Assembly (NCBI RefSeq): GCF_029338175.1
Contig: NZ_CP119862.1
Coordinates: 3,348,001 to 3,412,000 of the forward strand
Direction of reading: 5' to 3'
Origin: Citrobacter enshiensis
GTDB lineage: Bacteria; Pseudomonadota; Gammaproteobacteria; Enterobacterales; Enterobacteriaceae
Length of the DNA stretch: 64,000 nt
Shown one piece after another: positions 8,503 through 19,474 of the stretch. The notes under the pieces are model-generated. The model was not told the origin of the DNA. It saw only the letters and a program-made list of their open reading frames with translations, and made no database searches. How positions within the stretch are numbered: position 1 is the stretch's first letter; each line of letters begins with the position of its first letter. Both the position numbers and the translations under genes were made by a program.

Positions 8503-8529
8503 AAAAAAAACGCCGCGAAGCGCGGCGTT
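8503..8529 (-). terminator. glnS terminator
   Basis: Nine-base stem AACGCCGCG / CGCGGCGTT with a three-base loop and, on the minus strand, an eight-base U run (8503-8510). Confidence 0.9.
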
Positions 8530-8555
8530 AATCGAATGGGATTGTGTCGTGTGGC

Positions 8556-10220
8556 TTATTCGCCCACTTTCGCCCACGTATCACGTAAACCGACAGTACG
8601 GTTAAATACCAGTTTGTCAGCCGTTGCATAGCGGCTGTCGAGGCAGAAGTATCCCTCACGCTCGAACTGGAAGGCTTTACCCGCAACCGCAGTCTTCAGC
8701 GACGGTTCTGCGAAGCCCTGCTTGATCACCAGAGAATCCGGGTTCATCGCCGACAGGAAATCTTCCGCCGCGCCCGGATTCGGTATGCTGAAAAGGCGAT
8801 CGTACAGACGAATTTCAACCGGCAATGCGTGCGCAGCACTCACCCAGTGAATAACGCCTTTTACTTTACGACCGTCAGCCGGATCTTTGCTCAGGGTGTC
8901 TGCATCATAGGTACAGAAGATGGTGGTGATATTACCTTCCGCATCTTTCTCTACACGCTCTGCTTTGATCACGTACGCATTACGCAGACGCACTTCTTTC
9001 CCCATCACCAGACGTTTGTACTGCTTGTTGGCTTCTTCACGGAAATCAGCACGGTCGATCCAGATCTCACCGCTGAACGGAACTTCACGGCTGCCCATTT
9101 CCGGTTTGTTCGGATGGTTAGGCATGGTGACCATTTCGCCTTCGCCCTGGTAGTTCTCGATAACCAGTTTCACCGGGTCGATAACCGCCATTGCGCGCGG
9201 GGCGTTTTCGTTCAGATCTTCACGGATGCAAGATTCCAGCGATGCCATCTCAATGGTGTTGTCCTGCTTGGTGACGCCGATGCGTTTGCAGAACTCACGG
9301 ATAGCGGCAGCCGTGTAACCACGGCGACGCAGACCAGAAATCGTCGGCATGCGCGGGTCATCCCAGCCTTCTACGTGCTTTTCCGTCACCAGCTGATTCA
9401 GCTTACGTTTGGACATCACGGTGTATTCCAGATTCAGGCGCGAGAATTCGTACTGGCGCGGGTGAACCGGGATCGTGATGTTGTCCAGCACCCAGTCGTA
9501 CAGGCGACGGTTGTCCTGGAATTCCAGCGTACACAGGGAGTGCGTAATGCCTTCCAGCGCATCGCTGATGCAGTGGGTGAAGTCGTACATCGGGTAGATG
9601 CACCACTTGCTGCCCGTCTGATGATGATCGGCAAATTTAATGCGATACAGCACCGGATCGCGCATGACGATAAACGGCGACGCCATATCAATTTTGGCGC
9701 GCAGGCACGCTTTGCCTTCTTCAAAACCGCCAGCCCGCATTTTCTCAAACAGCGCGAGGTTCTCTTCTACGCTGCGATCGCGGAACGGGCTGTTTTTGCC
9801 AGGCGCTGTCAGCGTGCCGCGGTATTCGCGGATCTCATCAGCAGACAATTCGTCAACATAGGCCAGGCCTTTGTTGATCAGCTCAACGGCATACGCATAC
9901 AGCTGATCAAAGTAATCTGAGGAGTAGCAGATGTCGCCAGACCAGTTGAAGCCCAACCATTGCACATCGTTCTTAATAGACTCTACGTATTCGATATCTT
10001 CTTTTACCGGGTTGGTATCATCGAAACGCAGGTTGCATTGACCCTGGTAATCTTGCGCGATACCAAAGTTCAGGCAGATAGACTTAGCGTGACCGATATG
10101 CAGGTAACCATTGGGTTCCGGCGGGAAACGGGTATGAACTGTGGTGTGCTTACCACTGGCCAGATCTTCATCGATGATCTGACGAATAAAGTTAGTCGGG
10201 CGGGCTTCAGCCTCACTCAT
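8556..10220 (-). CDS. glnS: Glutaminyl-tRNA synthetase
   Basis: Class I aminoacyl-tRNA synthetase charging tRNA-Gln; 554 residues, as in E. coli. The Rossmann-fold signature HIGH is at residues 41-44 within [14 protein letters not shown], and the second signature appears as MSKRKL. An acceptor-binding insertion and a C-terminal two-barrel anticodon-binding region (from about residue 340) complete the enzyme. Its four tRNA-Gln substrates lie about 9 kb away at 19150-19659. Monocistronic: terminators flank it on both sides. Confidence 0.98.
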   Translation of the reverse strand: MSEAEARPTNFIRQIIDEDLASGKHTTVHTRFPPEPNGYLHIGHAKSICLNFGIAQDYQGQCNLRFDDTNPVKEDIEYVESIKNDVQWLGFNWSGDICYSSDYFDQLYAYAVELINKGLAYVDELSADEIREYRGTLTAPGKNSPFRDRSVEENLALFEKMRAGGFEEGKACLRAKIDMASPFIVMRDPVLYRIKFADHHQTGSKWCIYPMYDFTHCISDALEGITHSLCTLEFQDNRRLYDWVLDNITIPVHPRQYEFSRLNLEYTVMSKRKLNQLVTEKHVEGWDDPRMPTISGLRRRGYTAAAIREFCKRIGVTKQDNTIEMASLESCIREDLNENAPRAMAVIDPVKLVIENYQGEGEMVTMPNHPNKPEMGSREVPFSGEIWIDRADFREEANKQYKRLVMGKEVRLRNAYVIKAERVEKDAEGNITTIFCTYDADTLSKDPADGRKVKGVIHWVSAAHALPVEIRLYDRLFSIPNPGAAEDFLSAMNPDSLVIKQGFAEPSLKTAVAGKAFQFEREGYFCLDSRYATADKLVFNRTVGLRDTWAKVGE

Positions 10221-10340
10221 CGTGGATTCCTCAAAGCGTAAACAACGTATAACGGCATATGATCTTATAAGCCGGACAGACTGACAACCTTTAGTTACTT
10301 AAAATACGTATCAGACTGGCATTATGGGATCGATTGCTGC

Positions 10341-10374
10341 AAAAAAAAGCGGCGGAGGTTTCCCCCCGCCGCTT
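10341..10374 (-). terminator. nagE terminator
   Basis: Nine-base stem AAGCGGCGG / CCGCCGCTT followed, on the minus strand, by eight U residues (10341-10348). Confidence 0.9.
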
Positions 10375-10400
10375 AAGGCATAGACTCTACTCAGGAGCGA

Positions 10401-12422
10401 TTACTTGCCTTTAATCTCATACAGCACCGTCTGACCTGCAACGACGTGTCCTTCCGCTTTCACAACCAGCCCACCAAAATCATCGATGTTGCTGCAAACG
10501 ACAGGACTGATCATTGAGCGCGCATTCGCATCCAGGTACGCCAGATCCATTTCCAGAATCGGCTGCCCTGCAACGACTTCGGCACCCTCTTCCACCAGAC
10601 GCTTGAAGCCCTGGCCACCCAACGCGACAGTATCGATACCCATGTGGACAACGATTTCCGCACCTTTTTCTGTTTCCAGGCAGAAGGCGTGGTTGGTGTT
10701 GAAGATTTTCACGATGGTACCCGCAGCCGGGGAAACCACGGTTTTATCAGTTGGTTTTACCGCTACGCCATCGCCTACGGCTTTACTGGCGAACGCTTCA
10801 TCAGGAACCTGATCCAGTGCCACGACATCACCGGTAACCGGGGAAACCAGCTCAGCGATAGTCACTGTATTCAGAACAGCCTGTGGTTTAGCTGCTGGAG
10901 CCGCCGCGGCTGGCGCTGCGTCAGCAGAGGCTGCTGCGACCGGACCCGTGGTTTTCATCGCGTTAGCGATTTTCTCAGCCACAAAGCCAACGATAATCTG
11001 TACGCTGGTTTTGTTCAGGCGAATCACACCAGAAGCCCCCAGGCGTTTTGCCATCGCTTCGTTCACCAGTGAAGAGTCTTTCACATTCAGACGCAGACGA
11101 GTGATACACGCATCGATACCTGTCAGGTTGTCAGAACCCCCCACCGCAGCGATATACTGACGCGCCAGACCGGCAACGTCCTGGTCTTTGTCAGCGCTCA
11201 CATTCATGTCCTGACCATCGGCTTCGCTACCGGCAACCGCCAGCTCACGACCCGGAGTCATCAGATTGAATTTGGTGATAGTAAAGCGGAACACCACATA
11301 GTAGATCGCGAAGAAGACCAGACCCTGTGGGATCAGCATCCACCAGTGCGTCGCCAGCGGGTTACGGGAAGAAAGCACCATATCCACCAGACCCGCACTG
11401 AAACCGAAACCGGCAATCCAGTGCATAGAGGCAGCGATGAAGACTGAAATCCCGGTCAGAACGGCGTGGATAACATACAGAACCGGTGCAACGAACATGA
11501 AGGAGAATTCCAGCGGCTCGGTGATCCCGGTGAAGAAGGCAGCGAATGCGCCCGCCATCATGATACCCAGCACTTTCGCCTTGTTCTCAGGACGCGCGCA
11601 GTGGTAGATAGCCAGCGCTGCACCCGGCAGGCCGAACATCATGATTGGGAAGAAGCCCGCCTGGTAACGACCGGTAATGCCCACCACCGCTTTGCCCGCG
11701 TCAATAGACTGTGCGCCGCCGAGGAAGTTAGGAATGTCGTTAATGCCCGCCACGTCGAACCAGAACACGGAGTTAAGTGCGTGGTGCAGACCAACCGGAA
11801 TCAGTAGGCGGTTGAAGAAGGCGTAGACGCCCGCGCCAACGGAACCCAGTTTCTGGATGTGTTCACCGAAGTTCACCAGACCGTCGAAGATAATCGGCCA
11901 GATAAACATCATGATGAAGGCAACAATGATCATCACAAAGGAGGTCAGAATCGGCACCAGACGACGGCCGCTGAAGAAGGAGAGCGCTTTCGGTAATTCA
12001 ACGCCGCTGAAGCGGTTATACAGCTCAGCAGAAATGATACCCACCAGAATCCCCACGAACTGGTTGCTGATTTTACCGAACGCGGCAGGAACCTGGTCCG
12101 CAGGGATCTTCTGGATCATCGCAACTGCCGCTGGAGAACAAAGCGTGGTCAACACAAGGAAGCCCACAAAACCGGTCAGCGCCGCAGCACCGTCTTTATC
12201 TTTGGACATACCGTAAGCGACACCAATCGCAAACAGTACGGACATGTTATCGATGATTGCGGAACCCGATTTAATGAAGAACGCTGCTACCGCGTTATCT
12301 CCACCCCAACCCACGGGATCAATCCAGTAACCTACACCCATCAATATTGCTGCCGCAGGCAGCGTGGCCACCGGCACCATAAGCGCGCGGCCAACCTTTT
12401 GTAAATAACCTAGAATACTCAC
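10401..12422 (-). CDS. nagE: PTS N-acetylglucosamine transporter NagE, IICBA
   Basis: Inner-membrane permease that imports and phosphorylates N-acetylglucosamine to GlcNAc-6-phosphate. Domains run IIC (about 1-390, multiple membrane helices, ITEPLEFSF motif), IIB (phospho-cysteine in IDACITRLRL, about 430), an Ala/Pro linker, and IIA (phospho-histidine in VVHMGIDTV, about 590). At 673 residues it is longer than K-12 NagE (648). The IIA part is almost the K-12 sequence, whereas the IIC start (MSILGYLQKVGRALMVPVA) differs strongly from the K-12 NagE I remember. It is divergent from nagB and repressed by NagC. Confidence 0.93.
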   Translation of the reverse strand: MSILGYLQKVGRALMVPVATLPAAAILMGVGYWIDPVGWGGDNAVAAFFIKSGSAIIDNMSVLFAIGVAYGMSKDKDGAAALTGFVGFLVLTTLCSPAAVAMIQKIPADQVPAAFGKISNQFVGILVGIISAELYNRFSGVELPKALSFFSGRRLVPILTSFVMIIVAFIMMFIWPIIFDGLVNFGEHIQKLGSVGAGVYAFFNRLLIPVGLHHALNSVFWFDVAGINDIPNFLGGAQSIDAGKAVVGITGRYQAGFFPIMMFGLPGAALAIYHCARPENKAKVLGIMMAGAFAAFFTGITEPLEFSFMFVAPVLYVIHAVLTGISVFIAASMHWIAGFGFSAGLVDMVLSSRNPLATHWWMLIPQGLVFFAIYYVVFRFTITKFNLMTPGRELAVAGSEADGQDMNVSADKDQDVAGLARQYIAAVGGSDNLTGIDACITRLRLNVKDSSLVNEAMAKRLGASGVIRLNKTSVQIIVGFVAEKIANAMKTTGPVAAASADAAPAAAAPAAKPQAVLNTVTIAELVSPVTGDVVALDQVPDEAFASKAVGDGVAVKPTDKTVVSPAAGTIVKIFNTNHAFCLETEKGAEIVVHMGIDTVALGGQGFKRLVEEGAEVVAGQPILEMDLAYLDANARSMISPVVCSNIDDFGGLVVKAEGHVVAGQTVLYEIKGK

Positions 12423-12518
12423 TTTATTCCCCCTATGAGACCCCGTTTAAGGCGCGTTCTCAGCTGTATTTTTATTGTGTCACTATCTTAGTGGTTCACT
12501 GGCATTCTGAGTGTGTGA

Positions 12519-12543
12519 AAATTTAATTCGTATCGCAAATTAA
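12519..12543. promoter_or_regulatory. NagC operator, nagE side
   Basis: AATTTAATTCGTATCGCAAA with following TTAAA is the classical nagE operator, upstream of nagE. Together with the nagB-side operator it allows NagC-mediated looping across the divergent promoters. Confidence 0.85.
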
Positions 12544-12555
12544 AAGCATGTTTTT

Positions 12556-12571
12556 TGTGAGTCCAGTCACC
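12556..12571. promoter_or_regulatory. CRP site between nagE and nagB
   Basis: TGTGA-GTCCAG-TCACC matches the CRP consensus TGTGA-N6-TCACA at nine of ten half-site positions and lies between the two NagC operators, where CRP activates both promoters in E. coli. Confidence 0.8.
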
Positions 12572-12614
12572 AAATATCGTTATAACCACTCCCTTTTACT
12601 GGCTAACTGCGAAA

Positions 12615-12640
12615 ACTTATTTTATCATTCAAAAAATCAA
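12615..12640. promoter_or_regulatory. NagC operator, nagB side
   Basis: ACTTATTTTATCATTCAAAA and the following AATCAA correspond to the known nagB operator. It is about 97 bases from the nagE-side operator, the spacing used for NagC loop formation. Confidence 0.8.
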
Positions 12641-12735
12641 GACGGATTGACTCTTGTTGATACAAAACCAGGTTACGCTTGTCTATGTACCCATGCTCAA
12701 TCCGCCAACGTCTACATATACTTTTGAGGTGAAGA

Positions 12736-13536
12736 ATGAGACTGATCCCCCTGAATACCGCTGAACAAGTCGGCAAATGGGCTGCTCGCCACATCGTTAA
12801 CCGTATCAACGCATTCAAGCCGACGGCGGATCGTCCGTTTGTTCTGGGTCTGCCTACCGGTGGCACGCCATTGACCGCCTATAAAGCTTTAGTTGAAATG
12901 CACAAAGCGGGCCAGGTCAGCTTCAAGCATGTCGTGACTTTCAACATGGACGAATATGTTGGCCTTCCGAAAGAGCACCCGGAAAGCTATCATAGCTTCA
13001 TGCACCGTAACTTCTTTGATCACGTTGATATTCCAGCAGAAAACATCAACCTTCTCAACGGTAACGCAGCGGATATTGATGCTGAATGTCGTCAGTATGA
13101 AGAAAAAATCCGTTCTTACGGTAAAATCCACCTGTTTATGGGTGGCGTAGGCAACGACGGTCACATCGCGTTTAACGAACCGGCCTCTTCTCTGGCTTCC
13201 CGCACGCGTATCAAAACATTGACCCATGACACTCGCGTGGCAAACTCTCGTTTCTTTGATGGCGATGTAAGTCAGGTGCCTAAATACGCGCTGACAGTGG
13301 GCGTGGGTACGCTGCTTGACGCAGAAGAAGTGATGATTCTGGTGCTGGGCCATCAGAAAGCGCAGGCGCTCCAGGCGGCGGTAGAAGGCAACGTCAACCA
13401 CATGTGGACCATCAGCTGTCTGCAACTGCACCCGAAAGCCGTGGTGGTATGCGATGAGCCTTCCACCATGGAGCTGAAAGTTAAGACGCTGAAATACTTC
13501 AACGAGTTAGAAGCCGAAAATATTAAAGGTCTGTAA
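12736..13536 (+). CDS. nagB: Glucosamine-6-phosphate deaminase
   Basis: Converts glucosamine-6-phosphate to fructose-6-phosphate and ammonia, the last step of amino-sugar breakdown. At 266 residues it is full length. The catalytic base region FNMDEYVGL, the phosphate-binding GLPTGGTP loop near the N-terminus and the [13 protein letters not shown] lid motif are present. The ribosome-binding site GAGGTGAAG precedes ATG 12736. It is the first gene of nagBACD, controlled by the NagC and CRP sites upstream; a terminator-like hairpin separates it from nagA. Confidence 0.98.
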   Translation: MRLIPLNTAEQVGKWAARHIVNRINAFKPTADRPFVLGLPTGGTPLTAYKALVEMHKAGQVSFKHVVTFNMDEYVGLPKEHPESYHSFMHRNFFDHVDIPAENINLLNGNAADIDAECRQYEEKIRSYGKIHLFMGGVGNDGHIAFNEPASSLASRTRIKTLTHDTRVANSRFFDGDVSQVPKYALTVGVGTLLDAEEVMILVLGHQKAQALQAAVEGNVNHMWTISCLQLHPKAVVVCDEPSTMELKVKTLKYFNELEAENIKGL

Positions 13537-13539
13537 TAG

Positions 13540-14745
<1,206 letters not shown>

Positions 14746-14753
14746 GAAAACGT

Positions 14754-15974
14754 ATGACACCTGGCGGACAAGCTCAAATAGGTAATGTTGATCTCGTAAA
14801 ACAGCTTAACAGTGCGGCCGTTTACCGCCTGATTGATCAGCATGGACCCATCTCGCGAATTCAGATTGCCGAGCAAAGTCAGCTTGCCCCCGCCAGCGTA
14901 ACGAAAATTACGCGTCAACTTATTGAACGCGGGCTGATCAAAGAAGTTGATCAGCAGGCCTCCACCGGGGGCCGCCGCGCCATCTCTATCGTCACGGAAA
15001 CCCGTAATTTCCATGCGATTGGCGTGCGTCTGGGTCGTCACGACACCACGCTGACCCTCTATGATCTGAGCAGTAAAGTCCTGGCGGAAGAGCATTACCC
15101 GCTCCCTGAACGTACTCAGGAAACGCTGGAATATGCCCTGCTCAATACCATTGAGGCCTTTATTGAAAGCTGCCAGCGTAAAATCCGCGAACTGATCGCC
15201 ATTTCGGTGATCCTGCCGGGGCTTGTCGACCCCGAAAGCGGCGTCATTCGCTACATGCCACATATTCAGGTCGAAAACTGGGGGCTGGTTGAAGCGCTGG
15301 AAAAACGTTTTCACGTCACCTGTTTCGTCGGCCATGACATCCGTAGCCTGGCATTGGCTGAGCACTATTTTGGCGCAAGTCAGGATTGTGAAGACTCCAT
15401 TCTGGTGCGCGTACACCGGGGCACCGGGGCGGGGATCATCTCCAACGGCCGAATTTTTATTGGTCGTAATGGTAATGTCGGCGAGATCGGCCACATTCAG
15501 GTTGAACCGCTCGGTGAACGCTGCCACTGCGGTAACTTTGGCTGTCTGGAAACCATCGCCGCCAATGCCGCCATTGAACATCGCGTACATAATTTATTGA
15601 AACAAGGCTATCAGAGCCGCGTTCCGCTGGATGACTGCACCATCAAAACCATCTGCAAGGCGGCCAATAAAGGCGATAGTCTGGCCGCAGAGGTTATTGA
15701 GCACGTGGGTCGCCATCTGGGAAAAACCATCGCTATTGCGATAAACCTGTTTAATCCGCAAAAGATTGTCATTGCCGGTGAGATAACCGAAGCCGACAAA
15801 GTCTTGTTACCGGCGATTGAAAGCTGCATTAACACACAGGCATTGAAAGCATTTCGTAAAAATCTGCCGGTTGTGCGTTCAACGTTGGATCACCGCTCCG
15901 CCATCGGTGCATTTGCGCTGGTAAAACGCGCCATGCTTAACGGCATTTTGCTTCAACATTTGCTGGAAAATTAA
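14754..15974 (+). CDS. nagC: N-acetylglucosamine repressor NagC
   Basis: ROK-family transcription factor released from DNA by GlcNAc-6-phosphate. It represses nagE, nagBACD and chiP and activates glmUS in E. coli. The N-terminal helix-turn-helix (about residues 30-55, SRIQIAEQSQLAPASVTKIT) is followed by the ROK sugar-kinase-like fold. The zinc-binding ROK signature is visible as CHCGNFGCLE near residue 260. Length 406, as in E. coli. Its operators are present at 12519 and 12615, with a probable one at 8459. Confidence 0.97.
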   Translation: MTPGGQAQIGNVDLVKQLNSAAVYRLIDQHGPISRIQIAEQSQLAPASVTKITRQLIERGLIKEVDQQASTGGRRAISIVTETRNFHAIGVRLGRHDTTLTLYDLSSKVLAEEHYPLPERTQETLEYALLNTIEAFIESCQRKIRELIAISVILPGLVDPESGVIRYMPHIQVENWGLVEALEKRFHVTCFVGHDIRSLALAEHYFGASQDCEDSILVRVHRGTGAGIISNGRIFIGRNGNVGEIGHIQVEPLGERCHCGNFGCLETIAANAAIEHRVHNLLKQGYQSRVPLDDCTIKTICKAANKGDSLAAEVIEHVGRHLGKTIAIAINLFNPQKIVIAGEITEADKVLLPAIESCINTQALKAFRKNLPVVRSTLDHRSAIGAFALVKRAMLNGILLQHLLEN

Positions 15975-16020
15975 TGCGCTTTTATAGTATCGGATTCATA
16001 ACAATTTCCCTGGGTAGTTC

Positions 16021-16773
16021 ATGACCATCAAAAATGTCATTTGTGATATCGACGGCGTGCTAATGCACGACAACATTGCCGTACCCGGTGCGGCAGAATT
16101 TTTGACGGGTATTCTGGAAAAAGGCCTGCCGCTGGTGCTGCTGACCAATTACCCCTCCCAAACCGGACAAGACCTGGCGAACCGCTTTGCCACCGCAGGT
16201 GTGAATGTGCCTGACAGCGTCTTTTATACCTCCGCAATGGCAACAGCCGATTTCCTGCGTCGTCAGGAAGGCAAAAAAGCCTACGTGGTGGGTGAAGGCG
16301 CGCTGATTCACGAATTGTATAAAGCAGGCTTTACCATCACCGACGTTAACCCGGACTTCGTGATCGTCGGCGAAACCCGTTCCTATAACTGGGAAATGAT
16401 GCATAAAGCGGCCTTCTTTGTTGCCAATGGCGCCCGCTTTATTGCCACCAACCCGGATACCCACGGTCGCGGCTTCTATCCTGCCTGTGGCGCACTCTGC
16501 GCGGGTATTGAGAAAATCTCCGGTCGCAAACCGTTCTACGTCGGCAAACCGAGTCCGTGGATCATCCGTGCGGCGTTAAACAAAATGCAGGCACATTCCG
16601 AAGAAACGGTCATTGTCGGCGACAATCTGCGTACCGACATCCTTGCTGGTTTCCAGGCGGGGCTCGAAACGATTCTGGTGTTGTCTGGCGTCTCCACGCT
16701 TGACGATATCGACAGCATGCCGTTCAGACCAAGCTGGATCTACCCTTCCGTGGCCGAGATCGACGTTATCTGA
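16021..16773 (+). CDS. nagD: UMP phosphatase NagD
   Basis: HAD-superfamily (class IIA) nucleotide monophosphatase, 250 residues, preferring UMP in vitro; its link to amino-sugar use is only by operon position. The nucleophile and general acid aspartates are D9 and D11 in CDIDGVLM. Motif II is in LLTNYPSQ, the motif III lysine in VGKPSP, and the acidic motif IV in IVGDNLRTDI. The C2-type cap lies between. It is the last gene of nagBACD and is followed by a REP cluster. Confidence 0.95.
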   Translation: MTIKNVICDIDGVLMHDNIAVPGAAEFLTGILEKGLPLVLLTNYPSQTGQDLANRFATAGVNVPDSVFYTSAMATADFLRRQEGKKAYVVGEGALIHELYKAGFTITDVNPDFVIVGETRSYNWEMMHKAAFFVANGARFIATNPDTHGRGFYPACGALCAGIEKISGRKPFYVGKPSPWIIRAALNKMQAHSEETVIVGDNLRTDILAGFQAGLETILVLSGVSTLDDIDSMPFRPSWIYPSVAEIDVI

Positions 16774-16785
16774 AAACGACGCCAT

Positions 16786-16864
16786 GTCTGATGGCGCTTT
16801 GCTTATCAGGCGACGATTCGCACTTCGCTGTAAGCCGGATAAGGTGTTTACGCCGCTATCCGGC
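16786..16864. repeat. Two REP units downstream of nagD
   Basis: An imperfect unit (CTGATGGCGCTTTGCTTATC and following AG, 16786-16810) is followed by a clear REP hairpin from GCCGGATAAGG to CCGCTATCCGGC (16834-16864). Such BIME clusters lie after operons and can protect mRNA 3' ends. Confidence 0.8.
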
Positions 16865-17069
16865 AAAGTCTCATTTAATAAAACCGCCATAAAATTGCCG
16901 ATTCATCAATAAACACGTTCATCACATAATCTTTTTTCACTAATCCACAATGCCTATTGCATTTTTTCTTTTCTGACCGGCAATTCACTTGCGCCCTCTC
17001 CTGCTTTGCGGCATTTTCTTAATCAAGCAAACACAAAAAGCACCACGCAACAGATTAATGGAGAAGGTT

Positions 17070-18734
17070 ATGTGTTCTATTTTTGGCGTATTCGATATCA
17101 AAACAGACGCGGTTGAACTGCGTAAAAAATCCCTCGAACTGTCACGTCTGATGCGTCATCGCGGGCCGGACTGGTCCGGCATCTACGCCTGTGACAACGC
17201 GATCCTGGCGCATGAACGCCTGTCAATTGTTGACGTGAACGCCGGTGCCCAGCCGCTGTATAACGAGAAAAAAACGCACATCCTGGCTGTAAACGGTGAA
17301 ATTTATAACCATCAGGCGTTACGTGCGGAATATGGCGATCGCTATACCTTCCAGACCGGTTCCGACTGTGAAGTGATCCTCGCGCTGTATCAGGAGAAAG
17401 GGGCGCAATTCCTCGACGATCTGCAGGGAATGTTTGCCTTTGCGCTTTACGACAGCGAGAAAGATGCCTACCTGATTGGTCGTGACCATCTTGGCATCAT
17501 CCCTCTTTATATGGGATACGACGAACACGGCAACCTGTACGTCGCCTCCGAAATGAAAGCACTGGTTCCGGTATGCCGTACCATCAAAGAGTTCCCGGCG
17601 GGCAGTTATCTGTGGAGTAAAGAAGGGGAAATCCGCCAGTACTATCAGCGCGACTGGTTCGATTTTGATGCGGTAAAAGATAACGTTACCGACAAAAATG
17701 AACTGCGCCAGGCACTGGAAGACGCCGTCAAAAGCCACCTGATGTCAGACGTCCCCTATGGCGTACTGCTCTCCGGTGGTCTGGATTCATCGGTCATTTC
17801 CGCTATCACCAAAAAATATGCCGCGCGGCGTGTGGAAGATCAGGAGCGTTCCGAAGCCTGGTGGCCACAGTTGCACTCCTTTGCCGTCGGTCTCGAAGGT
17901 TCTCCGGACCTGAAAGCCGCACAGGAAGTGGCAAATCACCTTGGCACGGTGCACCACGAAATTTACTTCACGGTACAGGAAGGTCTGGATGCGATCCGTG
18001 ATGTGATTTACCACATCGAAACTTACGATGTCACCACCATTCGCGCCTCGACGCCGATGTATTTAATGTCGCGTAAAATCAAAGCGATGGGTATTAAAAT
18101 GGTGCTGTCCGGTGAAGGTTCTGACGAAGTGTTCGGCGGCTATCTCTACTTCCACAAAGCGCCAAATGCCAAAGAATTGCATGAAGAGACGGTACGTAAA
18201 CTGCAGGCGTTGCATATGTTTGACTGCGCGCGTGCCAACAAAGCAATGTCAGCCTGGGGTGTGGAAGCGCGGGTCCCGTTCCTGGATAAGAAATTCCTTG
18301 ATGTGGCAATGCGCATCAACCCACAGGATAAAATGTGCGGCAACGGTAAAATGGAAAAACATGTCCTGCGCGAATGTTTTGAGTCTTACCTACCGGCAAG
18401 CGTCGCGTGGCGTCAGAAAGAGCAATTCTCGGATGGCGTGGGTTATAGCTGGATCGACACACTGAAAGAAGTGGCCGCAGAACAGGTTTCTGACCAACAA
18501 CTGGAAACCGCCCGCTTCCGCTTCCCGTACAACACGCCGTCATCAAAAGAAGCGTACTTGTACCGCGAGATCTTTGAAGAACTGTTCCCGGTTCCCAGCG
18601 CCGCAGAATGTGTGCCTGGCGGTCCGTCCGTCGCCTGTTCCTCTGCGAAAGCTATCGAGTGGGATGAAGCGTTTAAAACCATGAACGATCCTTCCGGTCG
18701 TGCGGTTGGCGTCCACCAGTCCGCCTATAAATAA
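17070..18734 (+). CDS. asnB: Asparagine synthetase B, glutamine-hydrolysing
   Basis: Makes asparagine from aspartate, ATP and glutamine (or ammonia). After removal of Met, Cys2 of MCSIFGVFD is the glutaminase nucleophile; the N-terminal amidotransferase domain covers about 1-205. The ATP-pyrophosphatase domain has the P-loop LLSGGLDSS near residue 235 and the SGEGSDE motif. The ATG at 17070 with ribosome-binding site GGAGAAGG is chosen over an upstream in-frame ATG at 16989, because Cys2 must be N-terminal. Length 554. A strong terminator follows. Confidence 0.98.
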   Translation: MCSIFGVFDIKTDAVELRKKSLELSRLMRHRGPDWSGIYACDNAILAHERLSIVDVNAGAQPLYNEKKTHILAVNGEIYNHQALRAEYGDRYTFQTGSDCEVILALYQEKGAQFLDDLQGMFAFALYDSEKDAYLIGRDHLGIIPLYMGYDEHGNLYVASEMKALVPVCRTIKEFPAGSYLWSKEGEIRQYYQRDWFDFDAVKDNVTDKNELRQALEDAVKSHLMSDVPYGVLLSGGLDSSVISAITKKYAARRVEDQERSEAWWPQLHSFAVGLEGSPDLKAAQEVANHLGTVHHEIYFTVQEGLDAIRDVIYHIETYDVTTIRASTPMYLMSRKIKAMGIKMVLSGEGSDEVFGGYLYFHKAPNAKELHEETVRKLQALHMFDCARANKAMSAWGVEARVPFLDKKFLDVAMRINPQDKMCGNGKMEKHVLRECFESYLPASVAWRQKEQFSDGVGYSWIDTLKEVAAEQVSDQQLETARFRFPYNTPSSKEAYLYREIFEELFPVPSAAECVPGGPSVACSSAKAIEWDEAFKTMNDPSGRAVGVHQSAYK

Positions 18735-18745
18735 GCGAAACGTGT

Positions 18746-18772
18746 AAAAAGAGCCCTCAGGGGCTCTTTTTT
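18746..18772 (+). terminator. asnB terminator
   Basis: Stem AAAAAGAGCCC / GGGCTCTTTTT, four-base loop, uninterrupted T run. Confidence 0.92.
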
Positions 18773-18888
18773 ATATTGTAATAATCCTTACAAAAACGAT
18801 TAATAACCAATAATTGCCGAATATTGCGTCACGCTGTTCGCAACCTAACCAAACAGTCACATTCCGGCCATTTTCAATGAAAAAGGGG

Positions 18889-18917
18889 TTGACGCTTCAA
18901 GGCTCAATACGCATAAT
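18889..18917 (+). promoter_or_regulatory. Promoter of the tRNA operon
   Basis: A TTGACG -35 (18889-18894) and CATAAT -10 (18912-18917) are separated by 17 bases. A GC-rich discriminator (GCGCCCC) follows, typical of stringently controlled stable-RNA promoters, about 40 bases before the first tRNA. Confidence 0.8.
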
Positions 18918-18956
18918 GCGCCCCGCAACGCCGATAAGGTAACGCGAAAAAAAGAT

Positions 18957-19033
18957 GGCTACGTAGCTCAGTTGGTTAGAGCACATCACTCATAATGATG
19001 GGGTCACAGGTTCGAATCCCGTCGTAGCCACCA
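18957..19033 (+). tRNA. metT: tRNA-Met (CAU), elongator
   Basis: 77 bases with encoded CCA. Acceptor stem GGCTACG / CGTAGCC pairs perfectly, anticodon CAT at 18991-18993, GGTTCGAATCC T-arm present. It lacks the initiator features (the acceptor stem is fully paired). First of a seven-gene operon. Confidence 0.97.
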
Positions 19034-19041
19034 TCTTTTTT

Positions 19042-19126
19042 GCGGGAGTGGCGAAATTGGTAGACGCACCAGATTTAGGTTCTGGCGCCGCAAGGTGTGC
19101 GAGTTCAAGTCTCGCCTCCCGCACCA
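19042..19126 (+). tRNA. leuW: tRNA-Leu (UAG)
   Basis: 85 bases, class II with a long variable arm. Acceptor GCGGGAG / CTCCCGC, anticodon TAG in the loop TTTAGGT, CCA encoded. Confidence 0.97.
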
Positions 19127-19149
19127 TTCACCAGTAAGCGTTGCACGGA

Positions 19150-19224
19150 TGGGGTATCGCCAAGCGGTAAGGCACCGGTTTTTGATACCGGCATTCCCTG
19201 GTTCGAATCCAGGTACCCCAGCCA
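19150..19224 (+). tRNA. glnU: tRNA-Gln (UUG), copy 1
   Basis: 75 bases. Acceptor TGGGGTA / TACCCCA, anticodon TTG, G discriminator, encoded CCA. Identical to the copy at 19262. Confidence 0.97.
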
Positions 19225-19261
19225 TTTTTTCTTCGATATAGCGGTTCACCGCAACGGTCTT

Positions 19262-19336
19262 TGGGGTATCGCCAAGCGGTAAGGCACCGGTTTTTGATAC
19301 CGGCATTCCCTGGTTCGAATCCAGGTACCCCAGCCA
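19262..19336 (+). tRNA. glnW: tRNA-Gln (UUG), copy 2
   Basis: 75 bases, identical to the copy at 19150, anticodon TTG, encoded CCA. Confidence 0.97.
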
Positions 19337-19352
19337 TCGAAGAAAGAAATCT

Positions 19353-19429
19353 GGCTACGTAGCTCAGTTGGTTAGAGCACATCACTCATAATGATGGGGT
19401 CACAGGTTCGAATCCCGTCGTAGCCACCA
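19353..19429 (+). tRNA. metU: tRNA-Met (CAU), elongator, second copy
   Basis: 77 bases, identical to the first Met tRNA at 18957, encoded CCA. Confidence 0.97.
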
Positions 19430-19474
19430 TATTAAGGACGTATCGATTCAGTTCGGTAAATCCAAAAAAATTGT

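Larger units (their letters stand above)
8109..8508. promoter_or_regulatory. chiP promoter and leader region
   Basis: About 400 bases of A/T-rich DNA without a gene separate chiP from the glnS terminator. Besides the ChiX site it holds a NagC-operator-like sequence at 8461-8479 and an imperfect TTCGCATTTG-like match on the minus strand near 8310-8325. I cannot place the chiP transcription start with confidence. Confidence 0.5.

Noticed and set aside
8829-9920. 363-codon open frame antisense to glnS
   Set aside because: It lies wholly opposite a conserved synthetase; the translation is rich in His/Arg/Phe with no recognisable domain, typical of an antisense shadow of biased codons.
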